From: Lumbricus terrestris
Taxonomy: Eukaryota > Annelida > Clitellata > Crassiclitellata > Lumbricidae
Length of the DNA: 64,000 bases
Reading direction: 5' to 3'
Assembly: GCA_949752735.1 (NCBI GenBank)
Contig: OX457047.1
Span: 11,411,976 to 11,475,975, forward strand
How positions within the stretch are numbered: position 1 is the stretch's first letter; each line of letters begins with the position of its first letter. Under the pieces are notes generated by a model. That model was given only the letters and a program-made list of their open reading frames with translations, did no database searches and was not told the origin of the DNA. Positions 43,835-57,147 of this stretch are shown piece by piece. The position numbers and the translations under genes are program-made.

Positions 43835-44825
43835 GCACCCTTTCTCCTCTGCCACTGCTCTTCCTCCGCCTCTCTCCTCCTTCTCCACCTCTTACTCTTC
43901 GTCCGTCTTCTTCCTCTTCCTCCTCATCGTTCTCCTACTTTTCTTCCTCTTCCTTCTCCACCTCTTCGTCCTCCTCTTCCATCACTCCCGTCTCCTCCAT
44001 CACCTTTTCCTCTCCTTCTTCCTCTCTCCTCCTTCCTCTCTCCTTCTTCCTCTCTCCTCCTTCCTCTTTCCTCCTTCCTCTCTCCTCTCTCTCCTCTCTC
44101 CTCCTCTTTCCTCTTCATCCTCCTCCTCCTCTCCCAAGGTTCTTTGTGTGGATAATGGATTGATCTTGCTCTCCTCCTCTCTCCTTCCTCTCCTCTACCT
44201 CCTCCTCTTCATCCTCCTCCTCCTCTCCTCCTCTCTTCTCCTTCCTCGAGATCTTTTCTCCTTCATCTCTCCTCCTCTCTCTTCCTTCCTCTCTCCTCCT
44301 TCCTCTTTTCTCCTTCCTCTTTCCTCTCTCCTTTCAAGGTTCTTTGTGTGGATTGATCTTGCTCTCCTCTTGTCTCCTCCCTCCTCCCTCCTCTTCATCC
44401 TCCTCTCTCCTCCTCCTCCTCTCTCCTCCTTCCTCTTTTCTCCTTCCTCTCTTCTCCCTCCTCCTTCCTCTCTCCTCCTCTCTCCTCCTTCCTTCCTCCA
44501 CCTGTCTCCTCCTTCTCCACCTCCTCTCTCCTCCTTCCTCTGTTCTCTTTCCTCTCTCCTTCCCCTCTCCTCCTCCTCTTCATCCTCCTGTCTCCTCCTC
44601 TTCCTCCCATATTTGTTGCATCTTCATCCGTCTGCTGCTACTCCTCCTTTTCTCCTTCTACTCCCTTCTTCATATTGCTCCTCACATTCATCATCTCCTT
44701 CTCTCCTCCCGTCTTCCTCCCTCCACCTCTCTCCTCCCCTCCCACCTCTCTCCTCTCTCCTTCCTCCACCTCTCTCCTCCCGTCTTCCTCCCTCTTCTCC
44801 TGCTCCTTCTCAGCGCCATCTACGC
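43835..44825. repeat. One-kilobase polypyrimidine (CTC/TCC-rich) tract
   Basis: Almost continuous TCC/TCT triplets and CTCTCC hexamers, with few purines, span nearly 1 kb. A nearly identical pair of blocks (around 44130-44170 and 44330-44360, with GGTTCTTTGTGTGGAT) shows internal duplication. Long frames here, on both strands, are by-products of the triplet repeat. Confidence 0.95.
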
Positions 44826-46433
<1,608 letters not shown>

Positions 46434-48429
46434 ATGGGAAAGATATCCAGCAAACACGGTAAGAACTAAGAACGGCAAGAACTATATAAGAACGGTTAGA
46501 ACTAAGAACGGTTAGAGCTAAGAACGGTTAGAACTAAGAACGATAGAAGAAAAAGACGGAGGTTGAAACGAGGAGAAACACATCTCAGCCAACAAATGAT
46601 TATTGGCAAATCCTGACTGAAATCTTGTAACTTTTGCTTGCCTAGAAGAGAACTCTATCACGTATAGAGTACACTGCAGCTGGATCGACTACACGTACGC
46701 CTGCGGCAGTAGGAATGTAGGATGAGGCAAGACAGGTCACAGATGAAAGACACTGCACTCATGCACACGTACACACACGCATCTGCACGCACACACGCAC
46801 TCACCAGATACTAGGACATGCACACACACACGCGCACACACAACACGCACATGCACCAACACACTCACACAACCCCCCCCCACACACACACACAACCCCC
46901 CACACACACCCCCCCACACACACACAACCCCCCCCCACACACACACACACACAACCCCCCCCCCCCCCCACACACACACACACACAACCTACACACAAGC
47001 ACCAGAGCACACATCAACATTTCCATTTCTGAAGTATTGCCTTTCGGTGTCTTTGTTCGATTTGAGTTTGAAACTATTTCGTTCAAGCAAACTTAAGCTT
47101 TTCTACTACATAACTGATGCGTATAGTCAGAAAGTGAAAAGATTTTGTTGACTATCTGTGTTCAGTTCCGATGAGTCACGTGATCTTTATTAAACTCTCA
47201 TGAATGAGTCACGTGATCTTTATTAAACTCTCATGAATGAGTCACGTGATCTTTATTAAACTCTTTTGAATGAGTCACGTGATCTTTATTAAACTCTTTT
47301 GAATGAACAATTCTCTAAGATTATAGACCCAGACGACAATACAAGTAGCTAAAAGGATTTGGATCAACGTCGCTTTCGACCTGTTCCATCCTCCTCCTCC
47401 TCCTCCTCCTCTTCCCCTCTTCCTCCTCTCCTCTTCCTCCTCCATCTCCTCCTCCTCCTCCTCTCCTCCTCCTCTCCTCCTCCTCCTCCTCCTCTTCTTT
47501 CTCCTCTCCTCATCCTCCATCTCCCTCACGTCCTTCTCCTCCTCCTCCTCTTGCTCTTCCTCCTCCTCTTGCTCCTCCTCCTCTTGCTCCTCCTCCTCCT
47601 CTTGCTCTTCCTCCTCCTCCTCTTCAGCTGCATTTCAACATCATTTCTTGTTGTGTTGACTTCATCAGATAATAATAATAATTCTGTGTATCTGAGTTTC
47701 GTCTAATTTCTTTTTTCTTTCATTGTCATCTCGATTCATCGTCTACAGCGATCTGCAAACGCACAGCACCAGAAGGTAAGCGATCTGCACAACACAGTGC
47801 ACAACTACTCTTCTTCTTCTTCCTCCTCCTCCTCCTCCTCCTCCTCCTCTTCCTCTTCCTCCGCTTCTTCTTCTTCTTCTTCCCCTTCCCCTTCCGCTTC
47901 CTCTTCCCCTTCCCCTTCCTCTTCCTCTTCTTCTTCTTCTTCTTCTTCTTCATACGGTCGTTTATCAGCAACTCATTTAAGTAAGTCAGTGCAAACTGGA
48001 TGCATGGTCTGCATGTATCAATGTCAATGAATCATTCTCACATCCCGATGTTATGGCATTCTTATCTTCAACCTTCTCGTGATGTGGCAAAGTAGGCCAA
48101 TCATGAGACCATTCTGAGCAGACGGAAACCCAACATTTCTTAAATGCTATTTTAGAGCTAGGTATAGCGCACCAGCTTATTCACGAGTGATGTTGTTTGT
48201 CAAAAAGTTACGTCTTCAACTTCCAATCTCATACGGAAATGCACTTGACCAACAGTCCTGAAAATAGCAATGGGCCTCAATCTCAGACATAAATAAGAAT
48301 TCAGTTTTTTTTCATTAGCTTCCTAGTAATTTCAAATTTTTCATACATAGTTTGACTAAAATTATGACCTTTCCTTGACAGAACCTATAGTGATGTCAGA
48401 TGATGACGATGATGAAGACGACGGTAATT

Positions 48430-48484
<55 letters not shown>

Positions 48485-48849
48485 CGATGATGATGATGAA
48501 ATATGTGTCATAATTGGATAAGAAGAGCTGCAAGGTCAGTGCAGACAATTGCCCAAATCTACATGTAGCAATCTATTTGTCTTATTTGTCAGATGCCTCA
48601 GTCTTTGGCTACTGTTGATGAATGAACTGTAGGCATACTGGTTTCTTTGGCTGCCAGTTTGTGCTCTGTTCCTTTTCTTAGTATACTCATTCCTGTAAGA
48701 TGAGAATTTCTGTGTCTGTAGCATGTCCCAATTTATGTTGGAATATCTTTGTGTTTCTTTCAGGCGAATGTTTCCTTGTGGACACAAAGGTTGCATCAGT
48801 TAAGGATTTAATGGATGCCATCAACTGTCATGGCGGCTCCCTCTCTGAG
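46434..48849 (+). CDS. nkd-like: N-terminal exons of a Naked cuticle (Nkd)-like gene, partial
   Basis: Exons 46434-46458, 47749-47775, optional 48382-48423, and 48764-48849 have good GT-AG sites and joining phases. The start reads MGKISSKHAICKRTAPE, close to vertebrate NKD1/NKD2 (MGK..SK..CKRRESPEG). Gly2 would be N-myristoylated after Met removal, as in vertebrate NKD2. After PE comes either an acidic cassette (EPIVMSDDDDDEDD) or directly GECFLVDTKVASVKDLM; the tiny first exons also match vertebrate NKD structure as I recall it. Nkd proteins bind Dishevelled through an EF-hand region and dampen Wnt signalling. That EF-hand, and the rest of the protein, are not found up to 64000, so the gene probably continues past the window. 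Phase at the last exon is 0 (donor GTCAGT). The assignment rests on the short N-terminus only. Confidence 0.62.
46459..47748 (+). other. Intron 1 of the Nkd-like gene: low-complexity DNA
   Basis: It contains GAACGGTTAGAACTAA repeats (46460-46550), a (CA)n/(C)n compound tract (46765-46990), four 33-bp units with TGAGTCACGTGATC (47172-47303) and a TCC-rich tract (47388-47625). The acceptor is CATCGTCTACAG. Confidence 0.6.
47172..47303 (+). repeat. Four 33-bp tandem units with AP-1/E-box composite sites
   Basis: TGAGTCACGTGATC starts at 47172, 47205, 47238 and 47271, followed each time by TTTATTAAACTC and a TGAA end. TGAGTCA is an AP-1 consensus and CACGTG an E-box, and they overlap. Confidence 0.9.
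47776..48763 (+). other. Intron 2/3 of the Nkd-like gene
   Basis: It contains a pyrimidine tract (47808-47951, TTC/TCC), a (GAT)n microsatellite (48429-48499) next to the optional exon 48382-48423, and otherwise unique A/T-rich DNA. Confidence 0.55.
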
Positions 48850-50640
48850 GTCAGTAGTCTCTCTATTCGTTCTTCCCATGCATTTGGTTCGATTTATATC
48901 TGTAGAGGTGAGGTGAGAGAGTGAGAGGGGGTTGTGACATTCATTCCTTAATATGTCACTGTATGTCAACTTCATGTGTGCGATTTGGTGGCTTATCAGT
49001 AATGCGCTTCCTCAGCGCTTGCTCACCGAGCGGGTGGTTGCGGGTTCAACTCCGAGTAACGACTCTGGGCAAGTTGTTTATGCACACGTGCCTCTGTCAC
49101 CAAGCAATATGATTTGGTAGGGCGTAAGCTGGGAAGTAAACGGCAAGTCCTGTGAAAACACTGTGACTGGCCCCGTGTCCATGGCCTTGGGATTCGTCCA
49201 TTGCCGGCTCAAGGGCCAAGAAAAGGACATGAGCACCTCACCAACGGATCTTCGGTCCAAGGACGACTTTACTTACTTATGTCAACTTCATTTTTATTAC
49301 CATATCTTTGCTCCAATATGCCGATAGCAATTGATCAATATTATTATGGAATATTCTTATCTTATCTATATTGTCCAGGTGAGTCTTTAGCTGTGCAGCT
49401 GTGTTTTCTCACATGCTTTCAATTCCAAACAGGAAAACAGATGAGAATCAATCAATCAATCAATCAGCCTTTTATTGACATGACAACAACAGATAATGTT
49501 CATTACATTGAATAGATCTGTCTTCTGTAGCAAATGTTTCAAATTGGACAGCATGCAATTGTTTGTTTTGATGCACAACCAGATTACTATACAAAAGTCT
49601 TTTATTAAATGCAACGTTTAGAACAAAATATCTTTCATTTGGAAAACAGAGGAATTCTGTGTGTTAAAACTTCTGCAATGCAGGATTGCAACAATTTTCT
49701 TTGGTCTTTGCGTTGATGTGCATTTCATTGAAGTTTCCAAAGCCAGGAATAGCACAGAGCTTTATGGCTTCCATAAAGGTAACAAAATCAGCGTGTGAAA
49801 CTCACACACACAAGCACACGCACACACACGCACGCGCGCGCGCACACACACAGACAGAAAGATGATCTTTTGTCTTTGTTGCCATCCTCCTTAATCTACT
49901 CCTCCTGTCCAGTTCTCTTACTTCTTCGTTTATCCTCAGTCCTTCTCTTCCTTCTCTTCCTGCTCTTCCTTCTCTTCCTTCTCTTCTTGACCTGAACAAA
50001 GCGGAGCTGAGTTCTATCAGGAGTTGTTGAAAGCAGATCAGAGAAGTCAGGATTAGTGTCAAATTTACTCCAGCTGACTTACGCCCAGTCGGCCTGATGC
50101 TGCTTCTGCTGCTGCTGCTATTGCTGCTATTGCTGCTGCTGTTGCTGCTTCTGCTGCTGCTGTTGCTGCTTCTGCTTCTGTTACTGTGGTTACAGGAGGA
50201 GTATAAATAGATAAAATGCTGCTGGTTAGAAATCTCTCTTCTAATCTATAGGCCTAAGCCGCCTAACTACCAGGAAGACATCAGAAATGATTCAAGTTTT
50301 AAGTTCTTTTATTAACACTCTGCTTTTCATCTTCTCATTTGTCTAACAATTATATTAAAATATTTCGGAACCACAGCATTTGCTGAATCTCACTAATATG
50401 TCGGTTTTATTTTGGTGGCTGCAAGGGTAGAGAGCTATGTGAGAGAGAAACTGTCCCCTTCCCAAGTTCCCACACCCCCCATATGTTTGCTTTCAACCCC
50501 ATCCCTTCCCATCATTGCAATAATATACCTCTGCCCCAGGTGCCCCTCTCATCATCTCTGTAACATTAATCCAATGTAATGTAAGCTAGTTTACGTAAAG
50601 ACATCTTTAGAACCTTTATCAGGATTCAATGGACAGCCAC
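48850..50640. other. Gene-free DNA with a SINE and microsatellites
   Basis: A tRNA-like SINE lies at about 48975-49270 (GGTTGCGGGTTCAACTCCGA, then ACTCTGGGCAAGTTG and CTTTACTTACTTA tail). (CA)n lies at 49802-49850 and (CTG)n-like repeats at 50097-50180. No coding exon is recognised. Confidence 0.5.
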
Positions 50641-50654
50641 AATTCCAATGAAAA

Positions 50655-51033
50655 AGAGGAAAAAGTGGATGAGGAGGAGGAGGAGGAGGAGAAGGAGGAG
50701 AAGGAGGAGGATGTGGAGAAGGAGGAGGAGGAGGAGGAGAAGGAGGAGGTGGTGGAGGAGGAGGAGGAGGAGAACGAGGAGGAGGAGGAGAAGGAGGAGA
50801 AGGAGGAGGAGAACAAGGAGGAGGAGAAGGAGGAGAAGGTGGAGAAGGAGGAGGAGGAGAAGGAGGAGGAGAAAGAGGAGGAGGTGGAGAAGGAGGAGAA
50901 GAAGGAGGAGGAGGAGAACGAGGAGGAGGTGGAGAAGGAGGAGAAGAAGGAGGAGGAGGAGAACGAGGAGAAGGAGGAGAACGAGGAGGAGGAGAAGAAG
51001 GAGGAGGAGAAGGAGGAGGAGGAGAAGGAGTAG
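50655..51033. repeat. Purine tract (GAG/AAG)n, about 380 bp
   Basis: Nearly pure purine triplets GAGGAGGAGAAGG. The long frames in it on both strands (poly-Glu, poly-Arg, poly-Leu, Pro-rich) are artefacts of the repeat. Confidence 0.95.
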
Positions 51034-51096
51034 ACTCACAAGATAACCCGAGATTCAGCCTAAACGGTTTCATAGCATTGGCCGTTTGATATTTCC

Positions 51097-51438
51097 ACGA
51101 GTGCTGTCCAACCTGTGGCCCGTGGGCTGCATGCGGCCTACAAACTGATTTTAAGTGGCCTGCCTCAACTAATGAAATGTTTGCAAAGTTTGTGAAAATG
51201 AAAAAGGCAGAACCACAAACTTGCCGTACGTGCATAGTCATTAGCTCAAAATCCAGTTGCTACTAAGACGCAGTCATTATGATAATATTTATTCCATAGT
51301 AAATTTAATTGGGCCTACAGTTAATAATTTTCAATAAATTTTTATCATTCCTTGTGTGTTTATTGTTGTGGCCCTTGGCTCCAGTAATAAATTGTTGGGT
51401 GGCCGGTACGTGGTGTCAGAAAGGTTGGGCAGCACTAC
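51097..51438. mobile_element. Probable hAT MITE, about 340 bp
   Basis: The left end AGTGCTGTCCAACCTGTGGC and right end AGGTTGGGCAGCACTACAG are inverted and imperfect. A sequence like the left end also occurs at 23937. The target duplication is not clear. Confidence 0.5.
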
Positions 51439-52640
51439 AGTGTATGGTCAGATTCTTCTCTGCCATGGATTTGAACCCCAGCCTATCAATTGACAGCCTA
51501 GATCTAGCATCATAACCGCTATAGATCTAGGCTATTTTGCACCCCATCAAGCAACACATCTAAGCTTGCACCTTCCCAGTAAAGCAGTAGTTAAAGTCAC
51601 AATTCATTAGAAAAGCCATTGATCTAAATGGGATTAAGAGGGAAACACATGTAGATGTGAAGCTACAGAGTGTAACTAGCAGAGTCAGATATATATGGAC
51701 CATTTCAGAGATCTTGCCATAATTATGGTGCTTTCGGAGTTTGCATATTTAGAATAGTTGACAGTTGTGCATTGGTATATAATAATTAGTTTCCTTCTGC
51801 CCTAAATGTCTGATGTGCTGAAACCACAGGCATTTGGTACTATGGTTCTTTGGAATGTTTGTTACAGTTATAGACCCTTATGAATTTAAGTAGGCCATGG
51901 TTACTGCATGTTGACAACATACAGTTAGCCTAAATTATAATTAAAATCTCTTCATTATTATTACCTGCTCAGAGACCTTGCATAGTTTAACAGCTGTAAA
52001 CTGTGTAATAATTTTCATTAAATGAAATCAATTTAACACTCGACACATGCAATGAAAGCGATCTTTTTGGCTACTCATAAGCAGACATTGGAAGCACTAA
52101 ACTGAGTGAGTGGCTGAAAAGCAATCATTTTCAGTGAGTTGGCGCTCACTAGAAAGCAGTTTATTATTTAGCGTGCGGCTTAACCCCTTTCACAGAGTTT
52201 ATAATGTCGTTTTCAAGTTGGGTAATGATTGGACTGAGTAGGCTATATTATTATTATGTTGTCGCAGTTTTCTGGACTTCCTTCAAGCTGAAACTCATAA
52301 TGGCTCTAATGCTGATTCCAGTGTTTGAATGTGTGTCCAAACATTGCTTCATCTGACTTCTGTCTGCCTTAGAACTCTACCACTGAATGTCGACTGCAAA
52401 GGATGACCCTTTGCTGTTTTACCAATTAGTTTCTCATAGATCAGATATCTCCTATTTTCAGGGGTTTGGGTCCACTATTCCGAGGGTCCACTATTCCGAA
52501 GATTGTACTGTTATAAACTCATTCATTCATTCGAGAAACATATATAGCACCTCTTCAAGAAAAAACTACCCAGAGGTGCTCCCGACTCCAGCACAGCCAA
52601 AAAGGACAGTTTTCAAGTGCTCCTTCATTGTCCTTCAGCG
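51439..52640. other. Gene-free A/T-rich DNA with a LINE tail
   Basis: No gene is seen. A minus-strand LINE tail lies at about 52505-52625 (ATATATAGCACCTCTTCAAG..GAGGTGCTCCC). Confidence 0.45.
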
Positions 52641-53190
52641 AACTGAAGTGAGGCAGACTGAAAAGTACAGCTATTTTGTTAAGATAACAGCTTAAAATTA
52701 TACCATTGCAATGTGGAAATTCAAAAAGTTTCAGAAACTTTTTATCAGTACGCTTATTGAAATAATTAATTTATTTTGCTAAAATGACATCTTAAAAGGG
52801 TACCATTACACAGTGAAAATTTAAAAAAATTATTATTGTGAGTTTAGTATAAACCTCAGGTTGCCGGTTCCAAGCCCGGGTAAAGGAGGAGGTTCCGTGG
52901 AGGGTTTGCACCCCCCACTTCCGGGTAAAACAAATTACCGCAACAGAAACGACACAGACAAACTACAATTATGATCTGGCGATGCGCTACCACCGCGTGG
53001 AAGGTAAGTATTGTATAGTATTGAAGTTTTAGGCCACTCATCAGCACTGAAAAGTACAGCTATTTTGTTAAGATGGCAGCTTAAAACGATACCATTGCAA
53101 TGTGAAAATTTAAAAAGTTTCGGGTGGGGAGGGGCACATCCCCCTCCCCACATCCCACCCCCCTCTCAGCGCTGCACGCCTTGGTGACCG
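52640..53190 (-). repeat. Dispersed copy of the 86-bp satellite element
   Basis: Units in reverse orientation (GTACAGCTATTTTGTTAAGA, then TACCATTGCAATGTG and AAAAAGTTTC) lie near 52666, 52770 and 53055. The last is followed by TGGGGAGGGGCACATCCCC, which matches the subterminal part of the hAT-like element near 1480-1525. A different sequence (about 52850-53030) separates the units. Confidence 0.75.
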
Positions 53191-53194
53191 TCCG

Positions 53195-54025
53195 CCAGTA
53201 AATCTATATAAATAAAGAGACGATTCTGTGTGTCTGTCTGTCTGTTTTACGGGGATGCATTTCGACAGTTTAGCACCTTTTCACTCCAAACCTTCACTAC
53301 TGTGTCCGTCTCGGCATGGGACACGCAGTGGAGGGGTTTGCGAATCTCAGCCACCATGGGGGCCAGGGTGGGGAGCCAAAAACCCTCATTTTCCCTGTTG
53401 GACCTTGCCCTTTCGGGCTTATCACTGCACTTTATTTTTCGGTCCCATACGCAATTACGCATAAAAGCAGCGCTTGACACCGTTTTAGAGGTGTTTAAGG
53501 AAAGCGCTTTTGCCAATCCGGATTCGGGTCCCATACGTACAAAAGCAGCGCTTGACACCGTTTTAGAGGTGTTTAAGGCCACCGCTTCTGTCAGTCCGGA
53601 TTTCACGGGTCGCGTACTGGTGGAGGTCGGGGGTGGGATGGAGAGGGGCTGGGGGGTGTGAGGGTGGATGGGGTGGAGGGGTGGGGACTGCGGTGGTATG
53701 GGTTGGGGCGGAGTGGGGTGTTGGGCTCGGGGTGGTGGGGGTCGTGCGGGCTGGAAGGGGGAGGGAGTGGTGGGGTATGGAGGGATGGGGCGGTGGGATG
53801 GGGCGGAGTGGGAGAGGGTGGACGGGGTGGGGTGGACGGGTGGGGGCGGTGGGATGGGGGGCTCTGGGGGAGAGTGGGGTGGAGGGTGAGGAAATTTTCC
53901 CGAAAACCAAAATTTCTCGGGCGGCGTACAGGTGGAGGTCGGAATGTGGTGTGGTGGGGTGGGGTGTGGCCGGAGCGGGTCGAATCCTAAATTTCCCGGG
54001 CAACGCCGGGTACCCCAGCTAGTAA
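53195..54025 (-). mobile_element. Unclassified non-autonomous element, copy 1
   Basis: Read on the minus strand it begins CTAGCTGGGGTACCCGGCG and ends with GACAGACAGACACACAGAAT and TTTATTTATATAGAT. The interior has several GGTGGAGGTCGG-containing units (seen on +) and long GGGTGGGG runs. Copy 2 is at 55046-55752 in the opposite orientation. Confidence 0.72.
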
Positions 54026-55045
54026 TTAAATAATAGCAAAGTCAGATCAGAAACAAAATGCCATTGCGAAGCCCCCTTGCAGTGACAACTATGGTACCAG
54101 GTAGGCTAAAAGCCCTTTTAATCATTGATGTATTACGGTAGAGTTGTATACAGGGAGCAAAATTTAAAATATGCACAGTTTTAATCATGCAATCATATCA
54201 ACAAAAAGGGAAAATTGGTCTATAATCCCTGTAAGAAAGCGGTATATAGCGTTCTATTGCTGTGTGGCTGTTTTGAATAGCACAGATTTTAAATAAAAAT
54301 TACTTGGTTAATATTTGTCAATTTCAAACGCAAATTTAGGCCGTACTTTTATAGCAAGAATAGTTTAAAAATTAGTTTCAAACAGATATAGCCTAATTAT
54401 AATTATATGACGTACGGTACTGAAAGGAATAAAAAAAAAATTGAAACTACCAGAAATTAATCCTTAGGCCAATCTGGGACTAATATCGAAGGGATAGGAA
54501 ACCGACAAAAATTGTCATTTTTAAGCATTCCTTGTTTGCGGTTGGCATTGATATTAGTCCCAGGGCCATTTCGGCTCTCCTATTTGAGCTCTATGATACG
54601 CTGATAATTTCTTGCTTTGGTTCTTTCAATCATTAATACATTATTTTGTTTCAAATTTATAGTGATAGGCCTAAACCTAATTATGTTGCATGCACTATAT
54701 CAGCTTAATGTGTGAGTCTAATCATATGAAGTGAAAGAAATAAATGACGATGCTCTTATATACATTAGCTACATTAAAAATCATTGCTTATTAAGGAAAA
54801 AATGGACACAAATTCCATAAACTCAAATAAAAATTTATATTTCTGGAATTTTTTCGCGTAGCCTACCCCTTACCGACGCCTGGCGTACCCCAGGTGTACG
54901 CATACCACAGTTTGTTTATTGGGTGCTTTGGTTCATTCCAGTAATGCATGGGTCTGATGGTGTGCCGCCCATTGGCTGCCTGTTAACATGGTTTCACTGT
55001 ATAGTTTCTTATATGTCTAACCGGTTTAATTTCTATTTCATATTA
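54026..55045. other. Gene-free A/T-rich DNA
   Basis: No gene is seen. A short inverted repeat, CTGGGACTAATATC at 54474-54487 and GATATTAGTCCCAG at 54550-54563, may mark a very small foldback element. Confidence 0.5.
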
Positions 55046-55687
55046 AACTAGCTGGGGTACCCGGCGTTGCCCGGGAAATTTAGGATTCGACCCCCGGCCA
55101 CAACCCCACCACACTGCACCCCACCCATAACACCCCACCACACTCCGACCTCCACCGGAACGCCACCCATGAGATTTTCCCTCCCACCCTCACCCCGACC
55201 CTCACCCCACCCTCCGCCCCACTCACCCCACCTCTCCACCCCATCCCTCCACCCGACCCCTCCACCACCACCACCATCCACACCACCCCCTCCACCCCAC
55301 CCTCCACCCCACCCACCCAAACCCACCCACACTTGACTCCGACCTCCACCGGTACGCCACCCGTGAAATTTGGGTTTCGGGAAAATTTTCCCCAATCCCC
55401 CCCTTACCCCCGATCCCCCAACCCACAACCACCCTCCGCACTCCGACCTCCACTGGTATGCCACCCGTTAAATTTGGGTTTTCGGAAAAATTCCCCCAAC
55501 CCCCACCCCACCACACTCCGACCTCCACCGGTACGCCACTCGTTAAATTTGGGTTTTCGGAAAAATTCTCCCCATCCCCAACCCCCACCCACCCCACCAC
55601 ACTCCGACCTCCACCGGTACGCCACGAGTGAAATTTGGGGCTTCGTGAAAAAAATTCCCTACGCCCCCTGTGGAAATGCATCCCGGT

Positions 55688-55727
<40 letters not shown>

Positions 55728-55752
55728 ATCTTCTCTTTATTTATATAGATAT
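55046..55752 (+). mobile_element. Unclassified non-autonomous element, copy 2
   Basis: It begins CTAGCTGGGGTACCCGGCGT and ends in (CAGA)n (55688-55728) and TCTTTATTTATATAGAT. At least five internal units carry CTCCGACCTCCACCGG, then CACCCGTGAAATTTGGG and TTCGG.AAAATT, near 55141, 55336, 55440, 55516 and 55603. Confidence 0.78.
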
Positions 55753-57147
55753 TTTGGTATCTAGGTCACTAGCACATTAGTTATGTTTTTCCCAGGAGAG
55801 ATTAGAGATAAACTTCGGTGATATCAGACGTTTTAAAGTAATCTATTCCATTTTGATGGAACAGTATAATAGGCCGGAGGAGGGAGGGAGAGTACGGTAA
55901 TAAGACTATTTATGTAGCTCGTGTATACATCACTTTTGTTGCCATTTATTACATGCAGCTTAAATGGGTTCTGTTCAGCTTCATTGGAAACTTTCTTCCT
56001 GAAATCCATGCACAATATCTTCCTGACCCATCTGCCTTCAGCCTTTGTATACATCCTCCTCCTCCTCCCCTCCTCCAGAGATTTTATTTGCCCACTAGGT
56101 GCTTATACGAAGTATACAGCAGCATCAGCAGCAGCAACAGCAGCAGCAGCAGCAGCAGCCAAAGCAACAGCAGGTGCATTATACTTAAAGACATTAAACG
56201 AAAACAGAGTGTTCCCTGTTCTCATGTCATGTGCTGCATTACTATGATGTTCACAATCATCTTCTATCCTCAGCAACTTTATTTTTTCGCTTCTCAACTT
56301 CATAACTTATTGCTACCACTTGTGTCCGCTAGCACCTAATTGTTCATTGCTGTGGTTGGCTTATACGCGAGTACATAATTATAGCTTGTGAACAAAGGCC
56401 GCTTTGGATATTAATAGGAACAATGTTCTCGCAGAACATAACATATAGAGAACTGGGGTCGGATGCTGCTGCTGCTGCTGCTGTTGCTGCACAGTGAGTG
56501 CGATGATTGCAGATGGAAGTGCATCGGTTAGTCGGTTAGTCGAAGTGGCAACTTTCGTTTGCCAGGATGTTAATAGGATCAAGCAGTCTGTTGAGATGTT
56601 GACACACATACTTTAGTCGAGAGATGAAACAAAGCGGAAAAGACTCGAATGAGAAGAAAGAGAAACACAGAAACACAGACGACGGATCGTCGCTTGATTG
56701 CTTCATCAGTCGTCGTCCATTACATGAAGGAGCTGCTGCTGCTGATGCTGCTGAAGAAGAAGAGGAACTGTTGTGACTCAGCTATGGAAGACACACACCA
56801 TTGCGTTTATGATATTATTTAATAGCAGACATGCATCATCATCATCATGCCATCTAAGCGTTTGCCATTGCTTGCAGGTTATGCAGCAAGATAGACGAGA
56901 AGCCTCAGCAGCAGCAGCAGCAGACAGTTAAAGAGACATAACAAATGTTATGCTCTGATCAGGATGACGACTTAAAAGTGAAGGATAGATGGCAATATAA
57001 TAGATGGATTTCTGTGGATAATCTGCAACTGTTATAAATCTCTATTTAATTGGATTCAATTAATCTTTCAAGGGAAGAAGCTTGAATAGTAAACAACATC
57101 CAAACTAAATAGTATTAATTAAGCATTATAGTTGTTTCACACACAAT
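55753..57147. other. Gene-free DNA with CAG/CTG microsatellites
   Basis: (CAG)n-like runs lie at 56117-56172, (CTG)n at 56465-56492, and CAG runs near 56905-56925. No convincing exon is seen on either strand. Confidence 0.45.

Noticed and set aside
50591..51241. Long frames rich in Glu, Arg, Leu or Pro on both strands
   Set aside because: They come from one GAG/AAG triplet tract that is open in nearly all frames; no splice or domain evidence. The same applies to the frames at 43.7-45.1, 47.3-48.0 and 62.6-63.2 kb.
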